Below, in pieces: positions 11,984 through 20,400 of a DNA stretch of 64,000 nt (positions are counted from its first letter, which is position 1; each line of letters opens with the position of its first letter). This DNA comes from Arthrobacter sp. SLBN-112 (lineage in GTDB: Bacteria; Actinomycetota; Actinomycetes; Actinomycetales; Micrococcaceae), in assembly GCF_006715225.1 (NCBI RefSeq), contig NZ_VFMU01000001.1:3410001-3474000 (forward strand). Direction: 5' to 3'. The notes beneath the pieces are model-generated. The model was not told the origin of the DNA, ran no database searches, and saw only the letters and a list, made by a program, of their open reading frames with translations. A program made the position numbers and the translations under genes.

Positions 11984-13351
11984 CTAGACCGAGGCTGCGG
12001 CCGCGGTTGTCTCTACCTGCACTGCCAGGTCCTCCAAGGGCGGCATCCAGGTTTCAGGGGCCGCCAGCACCTGCTCGCCGGTGCGGATGTCCTTGACCTG
12101 GTGGGTACCGTCCTCGTCCGTGAACCACACAAACGGGATTCCCCTGCGGTCCGCGAACTTGATCTGCTTGCCGAACTTCTCGGCCTTGGCCGCAACTTCG
12201 GTGGGAATGCCCCGGCTGCGCAGCAGTGCGGCAACGTCCTGGGCAGTACCCCAGCTGTTGTCATGGTTCAGGGCCACCAGCACTGCGGTGGGAACGGAGC
12301 GGGAGGCTTTGGCGAGGTCCTGGCTCAGGATCCGGGACACCAGGCGGGTGACGCCGATGGAAAGCCCAACCCCCGGGAATTTGCGGTTGCCCTTCGACGC
12401 CAGGGCGTCGTACCGGCCACCGGAACAAATGGATCCCAGCTGTTCGTGGCCCACCAGTACGGTTTCCACCACCGTGCCGGTGTAGTAGTCCAGGCCGCGG
12501 GCGATGCTGAGGTCCGCCAGCACCTTCCCGGGAGCCCGCTGCACCGCCGCGTCGATGACCTGCTCCAGCTCGTCCAGGCCTTCATCAAGGAGTTCGTTGG
12601 TGACACCCAGCGCGCGGACCTGCGCCACAAAGGACGTGTCTTCTGTGCGGATCGCGGCAAGCTGCAGGGCTTTCTGCGCCTGTTCGTCGGTGGCGCCGAG
12701 TTCCGCCTTCAGCAGCTCGGCCACCTTCGCGGGGCCGATCTTTTCGAGCTTGTCGATACTGCGCAGCACGCCCGCGGTGTCATCGAGGCCGATGCCCCGG
12801 TAGAAACCTTCAGCGAGCTTGCGGTTGTTGATCCTGAGGCGGAAATCGGGGATGGGCAGGGCACTGAGTGCCTCGGCGATGACCAGCGCGATCTCGACGT
12901 CGTAACGGAACGGAAGCTCGCCGTCGCCCACCACATCGATGTCCGCCTGCGTGAACTCGCGTGCCCGGCCTTCCTGGGGCCGCTCGCCCCGCCACACCTT
13001 TTGGATCTGGTAGCGGCGGAAGGGAAAGGCCAGGTAGCCGGCGTTTTCCACCACGTAGCGGGCGAAGGGCACCGTCAGGTCAAAATGCAGGGCAAGCGCA
13101 TGGGGATCGGCTTTGCCGCCCTTGACCGGGTTATCGCTCTCGTCCTCCTGGAGCCGGCTGAGTCCATACACTTCCTTGTCGATCTCACCCTTGCGCAGCA
13201 GCTGCCCCACCGTTTCCACGGCGCGGGTTTCGATCGACGAGAACCCGTGCAGTTCAAAGACCCGGCGCAGGGTATCGAGCACATGCAGCTCCACCAGCCG
13301 CTCCTCGGGAAGCCACTCGGGGAATCCGGACAGGGAGGCGGTGCGTGCCAT
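11984..13351 (-). CDS. hisS: Histidine--tRNA ligase
   Basis: Class II synthetase of 455 aa. It shows motif 2 (RGERPQEGRAREFTQADID) and the HisA signature ARGLDYYTGTVVET near the middle of the protein. The C-terminal anticodon-binding domain follows (VLVALNHDNS, GIPTEVAAKAEKFGKQIKFA). The ATG at 13351 (MARTASLSGFPEWLP) has AAGGAGAA upstream, and the longer open frame is not conserved. It is divergent from the cyclophilin gene across 231 bp that contain a perfect inverted repeat. Confidence 0.95.
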   Translation of the reverse strand: MARTASLSGFPEWLPEERLVELHVLDTLRRVFELHGFSSIETRAVETVGQLLRKGEIDKEVYGLSRLQEDESDNPVKGGKADPHALALHFDLTVPFARYVVENAGYLAFPFRRYQIQKVWRGERPQEGRAREFTQADIDVVGDGELPFRYDVEIALVIAEALSALPIPDFRLRINNRKLAEGFYRGIGLDDTAGVLRSIDKLEKIGPAKVAELLKAELGATDEQAQKALQLAAIRTEDTSFVAQVRALGVTNELLDEGLDELEQVIDAAVQRAPGKVLADLSIARGLDYYTGTVVETVLVGHEQLGSICSGGRYDALASKGNRKFPGVGLSIGVTRLVSRILSQDLAKASRSVPTAVLVALNHDNSWGTAQDVAALLRSRGIPTEVAAKAEKFGKQIKFADRRGIPFVWFTDEDGTHQVKDIRTGEQVLAAPETWMPPLEDLAVQVETTAAAASV

Positions 13352-13443
13352 GGGGAAGGTTCTCCTTAGGAATGGAAGGTGCGCCGGAGCTGCCGGCCCC
13401 GCCCGCGCAACGGCGGGCATACGGCGGCAGAACAGCCGGCCAT

Positions 13444-13474
13444 GCATAAACTATGTGCGGCAGCCAGTTTATGC
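13444..13474. promoter_or_regulatory. Inverted repeat between hisS and the cyclophilin gene (possible operator)
   Basis: GCATAAACT and its exact complement AGTTTATGC separated by 13 nt, giving perfect 9-bp arms in the divergent intergenic region. It lies 93 bp upstream of the hisS start and 109 bp upstream of the cyclophilin start. A+T-rich arms in a G+C-rich background make a chance origin less likely. No T-box-like sequence is seen. Confidence 0.4.
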
Positions 13475-13582
13475 GTCATCCGTGTGCATCTCTAATGTGG
13501 CGGACGCGCACAGCCTGGCCCTTAATACCTGCGCCCTGCGGCCACCCGCCGGGCAAAAGCAGCCCGACGACGAGGAGGACCC

Positions 13583-14401
13583 TTGGCGGCCAGTTCACGC
13601 AGTGCACGCGAAACAAAGCGGCGCATCCAGCAGATGGAGGCCAAGCGTGAGCTCCGGCGCACCCAGGAGAAGCGCCGGAAGCGCGACAACCTCGTGGCCG
13701 CCGGCGCCGGAACCGCCGCCGTGCTGATCGCCGTCGTCCTTCAATTCACGGCGTTCGCCGGAAATCCCACCGAGGACGAATATGCCGCCGCGCAGGCGGG
13801 GCTGACGGATCCGTCAGCCTCTGCAAGCGCCCCGGCCACACCTTCGGCACCGCCAACCAACGGACCAAACATTCCGTCCGCGGACACGGCAGCGGGCAAG
13901 ACGTTCACTGGCGAGTTGCTGCTGAACGGCAGCCCGCTGGGCGTGGAAGTGGACGGAACCAAGGCTCCGCAGGCGGCCGCAGTCTTCAAGTCGCTCAGCG
14001 ACGAGGGCTACTTCAACGGCAAGTCATGCCACCGGCTCACCACCGCGGACCAGTTCGGCGTGCTGCAGTGCGGCTCCCCCAACGGGGACGGGCAGGGGGA
14101 CCCGAATTACACGTGGGGTCCGCTGGAGAACACGCCCGCCGACAACACCTACCCTGCAGGCACCATCGCCGTGGCCCGCACGGGGAACAACGCCTACGGC
14201 AATGGAACGCAGTTCTTCATTGTTTACAAGGACACCGTCATTCCTGCAGACACTGCAGGCGGCTACACCGTGGTGGGGAAGGTGACGTCGGGGCTTGATG
14301 TCGTGTCCAACATCGCAGCCGCAGGCATCACCCCCGCGGCTGGCGACACGGACGGCGCGCCAAAACAACCAGTCACGATAGACTCGTTCTCTCTGAAGTA
14401 G
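13583..14401 (+). CDS. Membrane-anchored cyclophilin-type peptidylprolyl isomerase
   Basis: 272 aa. A basic N-terminus (RRIQQMEAKRELRRTQEKRRKRD) is followed by one membrane segment (about 38-58), a Ser/Pro/Ala linker, and an extracytoplasmic cyclophilin domain from about residue 105. The domain has the family blocks YFNGKSCHRL, GTIAVARTGNNAYGNGTQFFIVY and GGYTVVGKVTSGLDVV. It probably assists folding of exported proteins. The start is TTG at 13585 on the coding side (first base 13583), with GAGGAGGA just upstream. The catalytic Arg of the usual FHR is retained in CHR. Confidence 0.88.
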   Translation: MAASSRSARETKRRIQQMEAKRELRRTQEKRRKRDNLVAAGAGTAAVLIAVVLQFTAFAGNPTEDEYAAAQAGLTDPSASASAPATPSAPPTNGPNIPSADTAAGKTFTGELLLNGSPLGVEVDGTKAPQAAAVFKSLSDEGYFNGKSCHRLTTADQFGVLQCGSPNGDGQGDPNYTWGPLENTPADNTYPAGTIAVARTGNNAYGNGTQFFIVYKDTVIPADTAGGYTVVGKVTSGLDVVSNIAAAGITPAAGDTDGAPKQPVTIDSFSLK

Positions 14402-14468
14402 GAAGCCGGGCCGGACAGGCCACGGTGCAGCACGTGAGTATTTCCCTCCAAGCGAAAGACTTTTAGCG

Positions 14469-16088
14469 GTGACAGACAGTCAGAAATCCGACGAAACAGC
14501 AACAGATGTGACCGAAACAGCGGCTCAGGCCGAGGTTGGCGATACTGGGGCCGATGCCGGGCAGTCCCCCTTAACCCCTGAAGCCGCGGCTTCCGACGAG
14601 AGTGCAGGGCAGGCCGCCGAAGACCAGGGCGCTGGGGACCGGGGCGAGGACCGGAGCGCTGGGGACCAGGACAGCGGGACCGCCGTTGAAGAGTCCGCGC
14701 CTGCCACAGCTGCTCCGAACGCCCCGGCTCCCGGACCGCGGCCCTCCGCTCCGTCGCCCGCAGCTTTCGCATCGCGTCCCAAGCCTGCTGCCGCCGCTCC
14801 CGCGGCAGCCACGGTTCCTGCTGCGCCCGGCACGTCTGTTGCCGAGGCGGCCAAATGGGGCAGGGTGGAGGGGGACGGCCACGTCTACCTGACCATCGAT
14901 GGCGAGGAACACTCCGTGGGCCAGTACCCGGGTGTCAGCGACGACGAAGCGCTGCTGTACTTCGCGCGGAAATACGACGACGTTGTGGCCCAGATCGTGC
15001 TCCTGGAGCAGCGGGTCAGCTCCAAGGCCCCCAGCACCGACATGCAGAAGACCGTAACGCACCTGCGCGAACAGCTTGCCGAACGGAACATGGTGGGTGA
15101 CCTCCGCTCGGCCGACGCGCGCCTGGACAAGCTGGCAGGCCAGATCACCGAACTGGAAAAGGCCGAAAAGGCCGAGCACGACGCCGTCCGCGCCTCTGAG
15201 CTCGCAGCCCGTGAAGCCATCGTGGCGGAAGCAGAGGAAATCTCCGGCCAGGATCCCGCACAGACACAGTGGAAGACCTCCAGCGCGAGGATGAATGAAC
15301 TCTTCGAGAACTGGAAGGCAGCCCAGAAGAGCGGTGTCCGCCTGGGCCGCAGCAACGAAGACGCCCTGTGGAAGCGCTTCCGCGCCGCCCGAACCGTCTT
15401 CGACCGGCACCGCCGGGCCTACTTCTCCCAGTTGGACAGCAACAACTCCGCTGCAAAGGCCGCCAAGGAGAAACTGATTGCCGAGGCCGAGGCACTCTCC
15501 ACGTCCACCGACTGGGGCTATGCTGCCGGTGAATACCGCCGGCTGATGGACCAGTGGAAGGCCTCGCCGCGGGCAAGCCGCAAGGACGACGATGCGCTCT
15601 GGGCGAGGTTCCGCGCCGCCCAGGACGTCTTCTTCACGTCGCGGCAGGCCGCCAACGAGGAGATCGACCAGGAGTATGCCGCCAACCTCACGGTGAAGGA
15701 GGCCCTGCTGGCCGAGGCCAACGCCATCCTGCCTGTGAAGGACCTGGCAGCAGCCAAGAAGGCGCTCCAGTCCGTCCGTGACCGGTGGGAGGAAGCCGGC
15801 AAGGTCCCCCGCGCAGACATGGGCCGGATCGAAGCCGGGCTGCGGAAGGTTGAGGACGCCGTGCGCCATGCGGAGGAAGAGCAGTGGCAGCGGTCCAATC
15901 CCGAGCGCAAGGCGCGTACCAACAGCGCGCTCTCGCAGCTGGAATCCGCTATCGCCGGGCTCCAGGACGACCTTGCCAAGGCTGAGAAGAGCGGCGACCA
16001 GCGCAAGATCAAGGCCGCCCAGGAAGCACTCGAGGCACGCCAGGCCTGGCTTGACCAGATCCAGCGTTCCGCCAGCGAGCTTGCCTGA
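14469..16088 (+). CDS. DUF349 domain-containing protein
   Basis: 539 aa. The N-terminal 120 residues are low-complexity (Asp/Glu/Ala, then Pro/Ala). The remainder is Arg/Lys/Glu/Ala-rich and helical, with repeated DUF349 units recognisable by W-x4-R-x5-D-x-LW-x-RF patterns (SNEDALWKRFRAARTVFDRHR; KDDDALWARFRAAQDVFF). DUF349 occurs in bacterial proteins of unclear function, some linked to translation or stress. The start is GTG at 14469. Upstream is the cyclophilin gene (67 bp); downstream is a long hairpin. Confidence 0.82.
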   Translation: MTDSQKSDETATDVTETAAQAEVGDTGADAGQSPLTPEAAASDESAGQAAEDQGAGDRGEDRSAGDQDSGTAVEESAPATAAPNAPAPGPRPSAPSPAAFASRPKPAAAAPAAATVPAAPGTSVAEAAKWGRVEGDGHVYLTIDGEEHSVGQYPGVSDDEALLYFARKYDDVVAQIVLLEQRVSSKAPSTDMQKTVTHLREQLAERNMVGDLRSADARLDKLAGQITELEKAEKAEHDAVRASELAAREAIVAEAEEISGQDPAQTQWKTSSARMNELFENWKAAQKSGVRLGRSNEDALWKRFRAARTVFDRHRRAYFSQLDSNNSAAKAAKEKLIAEAEALSTSTDWGYAAGEYRRLMDQWKASPRASRKDDDALWARFRAAQDVFFTSRQAANEEIDQEYAANLTVKEALLAEANAILPVKDLAAAKKALQSVRDRWEEAGKVPRADMGRIEAGLRKVEDAVRHAEEEQWQRSNPERKARTNSALSQLESAIAGLQDDLAKAEKSGDQRKIKAAQEALEARQAWLDQIQRSASELA

Positions 16089-16109
16089 CCTTCCTGTCCT
16101 GAACTGATG

Positions 16110-16159
16110 GGCACAGGCCCGGTCCCGGTTATCCACATAACCCGGACCGGGCCTGTGCC
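16110..16159 (+). terminator. Long hairpin downstream of the DUF349 gene
   Basis: Two 23-nt arms (16110-16132 and 16137-16159) pair along their whole length except one C-C mismatch, closed by a CCAC loop. It starts 21 bp past the DUF349 stop, so a terminator role is likely, but only TGTTAAT follows rather than a T-run. Its length is unusual for a terminator, and a palindromic repeat element is an alternative reading. Confidence 0.6.
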
Positions 16160-16188
16160 TGTTAATGGCGTCCGGGCAGGATGGGGGT

Positions 16189-16962
16189 ATGGCCACACCT
16201 CCAGCTTCCTCCGCCGCCGGACCGGGCAGGGAAGCGTCCACTGCCGCCTTCCGGGCGGGCTGCCAGGCAAACGGTGCGGAGCCGGCGGCGCCGCCGCGCT
16301 TTCCGGACCTGTACGCACCCGGCGTGCCTTTCGCCGGCCCTGAACTGCAGTCATTGGCAGCCGACGGGCTGCTGGCCCGCTTCCACCAGCATGGCTACAC
16401 CCTCCCCGGAATTCCGGCATCACCGCAGCTGCGGGCCAGGGCTGCTGCTGGAGCCGTCCCACCAGCTATAAGGCAGCGTGTTGTGGCCGGACGGCTGACG
16501 GCGGCCTGGATCTACGGCTGCGCAGGGGAACCGGACAGGCTGGCGCTGCTGGTGGATGCGAAGCGGAGGGTGTCCAGCCTCCGGAATACACGCGGCTGCA
16601 CGCTGCACGAGGTGAGGCTCGGACCGTTCGATGTGGTCAGCCTGGGCGGACTGATGGTCTCCAGCCCTTTACGCACCGCCCTCGATATCGCCCTGCACGT
16701 GGAGGCCGAACGCGCCGTACCCGCACTGGCCGGGTTACTCGCCCGGCCGCAGCAGGATGTCAGGCTCCGCCTTCTGGTGCGCGCCATCGAGGCTACCCCA
16801 CGGGTACCGCACAAACGGGCTGCTTTGGAAAAGCTTGCCCTGCTAGCTCCGGCGCTTGTTCCCGGTAGTGCGATAGACGTCGAAAACCCCGTCGATCCGC
16901 CGGACGGCACTGAGCACGTGGCTGAGGTACTTGGGGTCCCCCATCTCGAAAGCGAACTTTGA
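16189..16962 (+). CDS. AbiEi-like antitoxin-domain protein (orphan), overlapping rel
   Basis: 257 aa. The pattern ([22 protein letters not shown], a tryptophan-containing AAWIYGC block, then [29 protein letters not shown]) resembles actinobacterial proteins annotated as type IV toxin-antitoxin AbiEi antitoxin-like. No AbiEii toxin is next to it. The ATG at 16189 was chosen over one 24 bp upstream; neither has a strong ribosome site. The last 120 bp are antisense to the 3' end of rel, so the final 40 residues are probably non-conserved read-through. Function is not established. Confidence 0.55.
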   Translation: MATPPASSAAGPGREASTAAFRAGCQANGAEPAAPPRFPDLYAPGVPFAGPELQSLAADGLLARFHQHGYTLPGIPASPQLRARAAAGAVPPAIRQRVVAGRLTAAWIYGCAGEPDRLALLVDAKRRVSSLRNTRGCTLHEVRLGPFDVVSLGGLMVSSPLRTALDIALHVEAERAVPALAGLLARPQQDVRLRLLVRAIEATPRVPHKRAALEKLALLAPALVPGSAIDVENPVDPPDGTEHVAEVLGVPHLESEL

Positions 16963-19251
16963 GATGGCAACCCGGTCCGTGGACGTGTGGACGCTGGCAG
17001 CGAGGATGTTGACGTGGTTGTCCGACAGGACCCGCGTCACGTCCGAGAGCAGGGATTTCCGGTCAAGGGCCTCAACCTGGATTTCCACCAGGAACACACT
17101 GGACTGCGTGGGCGCCCAGTCAACGTCCACGATCCGGTCCGGCTGGTCCTTCAGGTCCGAGATGTTGGTGCAGTCGGTGCGGTGCACCGACACGCCGGAT
17201 CCCCGGGTCACGAAACCGAGGATCGGGTCCGGCGGAACCGGCGTGCAGCAGCGCGCCAGCTTCACCCACACATCACCAACGCCACGGACCACAACGCCGG
17301 AGTCGGAGAAGCGGGCCTTGCTGACCTGCGTGGGGATGCTGACCTCTTCGACGTCATCATCCGCGCTCTCGTTGCCGCCAAGGCTCTCGATGAGCTTCTC
17401 CATGACCGACTGGGCGGAAGTGTGCCCGTCGCCCACGCCGGCATAGAGGCCGGAGATGTCCGCGTATTTGAATTCCTCGGCCACGGCGGCCAGCGCCTCG
17501 TGCGTCATCAACCGCTGCAGCGGAAGGTTCTGTTTCCGCATGGCGCGGGTCAGCAGCTCCTTGCCGCGGTCAATCGCCTCTTCGCGCCGTTCCTTGCTGA
17601 ACCACTGGCGGATCTTGTTGCGCGCCCTGGCGCTCTTGACGAAGTGCTGCCAGTCCTGGCTGGGCCCGGCCCCTTCGGCCTTGGAGGTGAAGATTTCCAC
17701 CCAGTCACCGTGGTTAAGCTCGCTGTTGAGCGGGACCAGTTTTCCGTTGACCCTGGCGCCGATGGTGCGGTGGCCCACCTCGGTGTGCACGGCGTACGCA
17801 AAGTCCACCGGCGTGGATCCCGCGGGAAGCGCCATGACTTCGCCCTTGGGGGTAAAAACGAACACTTCACGGGCGTTGATTTCAAAGCGCAGCGAATCCA
17901 GGAACTCACCGGGATCGGACGTTTCCTGCTGCCAGTCCACCAGGGAACGGAGCCACCCCATGTCGCCATCCCGGGGGCTTCCGGGGCCCACCGCGGTGCG
18001 GTTGGGCTGATCCTTGTACTTCCAGTGCGCTGCGACACCATACTCGGCGCGGCGGTGCATTTCATGGGTCCGGATCTGGATTTCGACAGGCTTGCCGCCT
18101 GGACCAATCACCGTGGTGTGCAGGGACTGGTACATGTTGAACTTGGGCATCGCGATGTAGTCCTTGAACCTGCCGGGCAGCGGGTTCCAGCGCGAGTGCA
18201 TGGTGCCCAGGGCGGCGTAGCAGTCGCGGACGGAGTCCACCAGGACGCGGACGCCCATGAGGTCGTTGATGTCGTCGAAGTCCTTGTCGCGGACGATCAT
18301 CTTTTGGTAGATGGAGTAGTAGTGCTTGGGCCGGCCTGTGATGGTGGCTTTAATCCGGGCGGCACGCAGGTCCTCGGTGATCTGGTCGCGGATGACGCCA
18401 AGGCTCTTTTCCCGCTCCGGTGTCCTGTCCCCCACCATTCGGACGATCTCTTCGTACACCTTGGGGTACAGCGCAGCGAAGGACAGGTCCTCAAGTTCCC
18501 ACTTGATGGTGTTCATGCCCAGGCGGTGGGCCAGCGGCGCAAAGATCTCCAGGGTTTCCCGGGCCTTTCGCGCGGAGGACTCGGCCGATACGAAGCGCCA
18601 GGTCCGGGCGTTGTGCAGCCGATCCGCCAGCTTGATCATCAGCACCCGGATGTCCTTGGCCATGGCCACGACCATTTTGCGGACGGTCTCGGACTGCGCG
18701 GCCTCGCCAAAGCTGACCTTGTCCAGTTTGGTGACACCGTCCACCAGCATGGCCACTTCAGGCCCGAAGTCCCGCTTCAGGTCAGCGAGGGTGTAGGAGG
18801 TGTCCTCGACCGTGTCATGCAGCAGGGCAGCAGCCAGCGTGGTGCCACTGAGGCCCAGTTCCGCGAGGATGGTGGCCACTGCCACCGGGTGGGTGATGTA
18901 CGGATCCCCGCTCTTGCGCTTTTGCCCGCGGTGGCAGCGCTCGGCGACATCGAACGCACGCTGGATGAGGTCAAAATCCTCTTTTGGATTGTTGGCGCGT
19001 ACCGTCCGCAGCAGCGGCTCGAGGATGGGCGAATAGGTGGCGGGTCCCCGTCCGGTCAGGCGGGCAAGCCGGGAGCGGGTGCGCTCCCGGCGGCCGGGAA
19101 ACGTGGCGCGTGATCCTGAGTTATCGACGGGAACCAAGGAGCCCGGGCGTGCGGAAGGTGCCGCACCGGTTTGCATACCGGCAGGATTCTTTTCCTCCTG
19201 TGCCGTTGGCGCTGACGCCGAACGTTCTTCCAATGAAGTACCCCTCACCAC
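16843..19251 (-). CDS. rel: Bifunctional (p)ppGpp synthetase/hydrolase Rel
   Basis: Makes and degrades the stringent-response alarmone (p)ppGpp in the cytoplasm and on ribosomes. The 802-aa protein contains, in order, an HD hydrolase domain ([34 protein letters not shown]), a synthetase domain ([29 protein letters not shown]), a TGS domain ([25 protein letters not shown]), a zinc-finger/helical region and a C-terminal ACT domain ([23 protein letters not shown]). The intact HD motif argues for hydrolase activity. The start is GTG at 19251, with GAGG about 10 bp upstream. It follows secF on the same strand after a strong terminator, so it is a separate unit. Confidence 0.96.
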   Translation of the reverse strand: MVRGTSLEERSASAPTAQEEKNPAGMQTGAAPSARPGSLVPVDNSGSRATFPGRRERTRSRLARLTGRGPATYSPILEPLLRTVRANNPKEDFDLIQRAFDVAERCHRGQKRKSGDPYITHPVAVATILAELGLSGTTLAAALLHDTVEDTSYTLADLKRDFGPEVAMLVDGVTKLDKVSFGEAAQSETVRKMVVAMAKDIRVLMIKLADRLHNARTWRFVSAESSARKARETLEIFAPLAHRLGMNTIKWELEDLSFAALYPKVYEEIVRMVGDRTPEREKSLGVIRDQITEDLRAARIKATITGRPKHYYSIYQKMIVRDKDFDDINDLMGVRVLVDSVRDCYAALGTMHSRWNPLPGRFKDYIAMPKFNMYQSLHTTVIGPGGKPVEIQIRTHEMHRRAEYGVAAHWKYKDQPNRTAVGPGSPRDGDMGWLRSLVDWQQETSDPGEFLDSLRFEINAREVFVFTPKGEVMALPAGSTPVDFAYAVHTEVGHRTIGARVNGKLVPLNSELNHGDWVEIFTSKAEGAGPSQDWQHFVKSARARNKIRQWFSKERREEAIDRGKELLTRAMRKQNLPLQRLMTHEALAAVAEEFKYADISGLYAGVGDGHTSAQSVMEKLIESLGGNESADDDVEEVSIPTQVSKARFSDSGVVVRGVGDVWVKLARCCTPVPPDPILGFVTRGSGVSVHRTDCTNISDLKDQPDRIVDVDWAPTQSSVFLVEIQVEALDRKSLLSDVTRVLSDNHVNILAASVHTSTDRVAISKFAFEMGDPKYLSHVLSAVRRIDGVFDVYRTTGNKRRS

Positions 19252-19314
19252 CGACTTAATTACCTCAGTCTATTCCTCCGGGCAGCGACTTTTATAACCG
19301 GGCCTGCACAGGCA

Positions 19315-19353
19315 AAAGGCCGGGCGGCGCAAAGTGTGCGCCGCCCGGCCTTT
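19315..19353 (-). terminator. Strong hairpin terminator after secF
   Basis: A 17-bp perfect G+C-rich stem (AAAGGCCGGGCGGCGCA and its complement) with a 5-nt AAGTG loop, 30 bp past the secF stop. On the minus strand it ends in TTTT. It closes the yajC-secD-secF transcript before rel. Confidence 0.85.
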
Positions 19354-19383
19354 AGGTGAATCAGGACTGGATATGGTTGCCGG

Positions 19384-20400
19384 TCAGGCCTTGGCCGGCG
19401 ATGCCGGAACTGCCCGTTCCGCTGCTCCGGCGCGGCGCTGCTCAACACGCCTTGCCTGCTTCACGAGGTCCGGTTCGCCCTGGCGGAGCCACGCGTACAT
19501 GGGCGCAGCCACGAAGATGGTGGCTGCTGTACCGATGAGGATTCCAACGAACAGGGCCAGGGACAGGTCACGGAGGGTTCCTGCGCCCAGGAGGCCGGCT
19601 CCAATGAACAGGATGGCCCCCACGGGGAGGATGGCCACCATCATGGTGTTGATGGAGCGCACCAGCGTCTGGTTCACGGCCAGGTTGACCTCCTCGCCAA
19701 AGGTCCGGCGGGTGGAGGCGTCGATTCCACTCGTGTTTTCCCGGATCTTGTCGAAGACCACCACGGTGTCGTACAGCGAGTAGCTGAGGACGGTGAGGAA
19801 ACCGATGATCGCCGACGGGGTGACTTCGAAATCACTGAGGGCGTACACGCCGGCCGTGATGAACATGGTCACAGCCATCCCGGCAAGCGCCGAGAGGGAC
19901 ATCTTCCAGGTGCGGAAGTACAAGGCCATCAGCAGGGCCGCGAGCAGCACGAACACCACCAGGCCGATCAGCGCCTGCTTGGTCACGTCGGCACCCCAGG
20001 TGGGACCAACAAAGGTGGAGGTCACCTCATTGTCGGTAACGCCATAGGCGCTGGTGAGGCCCTGCTTGATCCGGAGGGTCTCGTCATCGGTCAGCTTGTC
20101 GGTCTGGATCCGCATGGTGTTGCCGGCGACGTTGGCCACGCGCGGCACACTGCCGGACACCACGTCCGTGACTGCCTTCTCGCCGATGGCGGCATCGGTG
20201 GTCTTAACGTTGGACACCGTGAATTCGGAGCCGCCGCGGAACTCGATGCCGAGGTTAAAGCCCCCCTTGGCCGCGGGGATGATGATGGACAGGGCCACGC
20301 CCACCAAGGCGATGATGAACCAGATCTTCTTGGCACCCACGAAGTCGTAGGAGCGCTTTCCGGTGTAGAGCTCGTTGCCGAAAGTGGCGAAGCCTGACAT
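19384..20400 (-). CDS. secF: Protein translocase subunit SecF
   Basis: Inner membrane partner of SecD; SecDF uses the proton gradient to pull proteins out of the SecYEG channel. The 338 aa hold six predicted membrane helices, a periplasmic-side loop with FRGGSEF, and the SecF signature VLSYSLYDTVVVFDKIREN near residues 220-238. The ATG at 20400 overlaps the secD stop (TAATG), so translation is coupled. The C-terminus is short and Ala/Arg-rich. Confidence 0.96.
   Translation of the reverse strand: MSGFATFGNELYTGKRSYDFVGAKKIWFIIALVGVALSIIIPAAKGGFNLGIEFRGGSEFTVSNVKTTDAAIGEKAVTDVVSGSVPRVANVAGNTMRIQTDKLTDDETLRIKQGLTSAYGVTDNEVTSTFVGPTWGADVTKQALIGLVVFVLLAALLMALYFRTWKMSLSALAGMAVTMFITAGVYALSDFEVTPSAIIGFLTVLSYSLYDTVVVFDKIRENTSGIDASTRRTFGEEVNLAVNQTLVRSINTMMVAILPVGAILFIGAGLLGAGTLRDLSLALFVGILIGTAATIFVAAPMYAWLRQGEPDLVKQARRVEQRRAGAAERAVPASPAKA

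Noticed and set aside
16189..16962. Complete AbiE toxin-antitoxin system
   Set aside because: Only an AbiEi-like protein is present; both neighbours are housekeeping genes and no AbiEii nucleotidyltransferase is encoded.
16987..19113. Plus-strand ORF of 708 codons opposite rel
   Set aside because: Same cause: it mirrors the rel coding frame and has no start context or family similarity.
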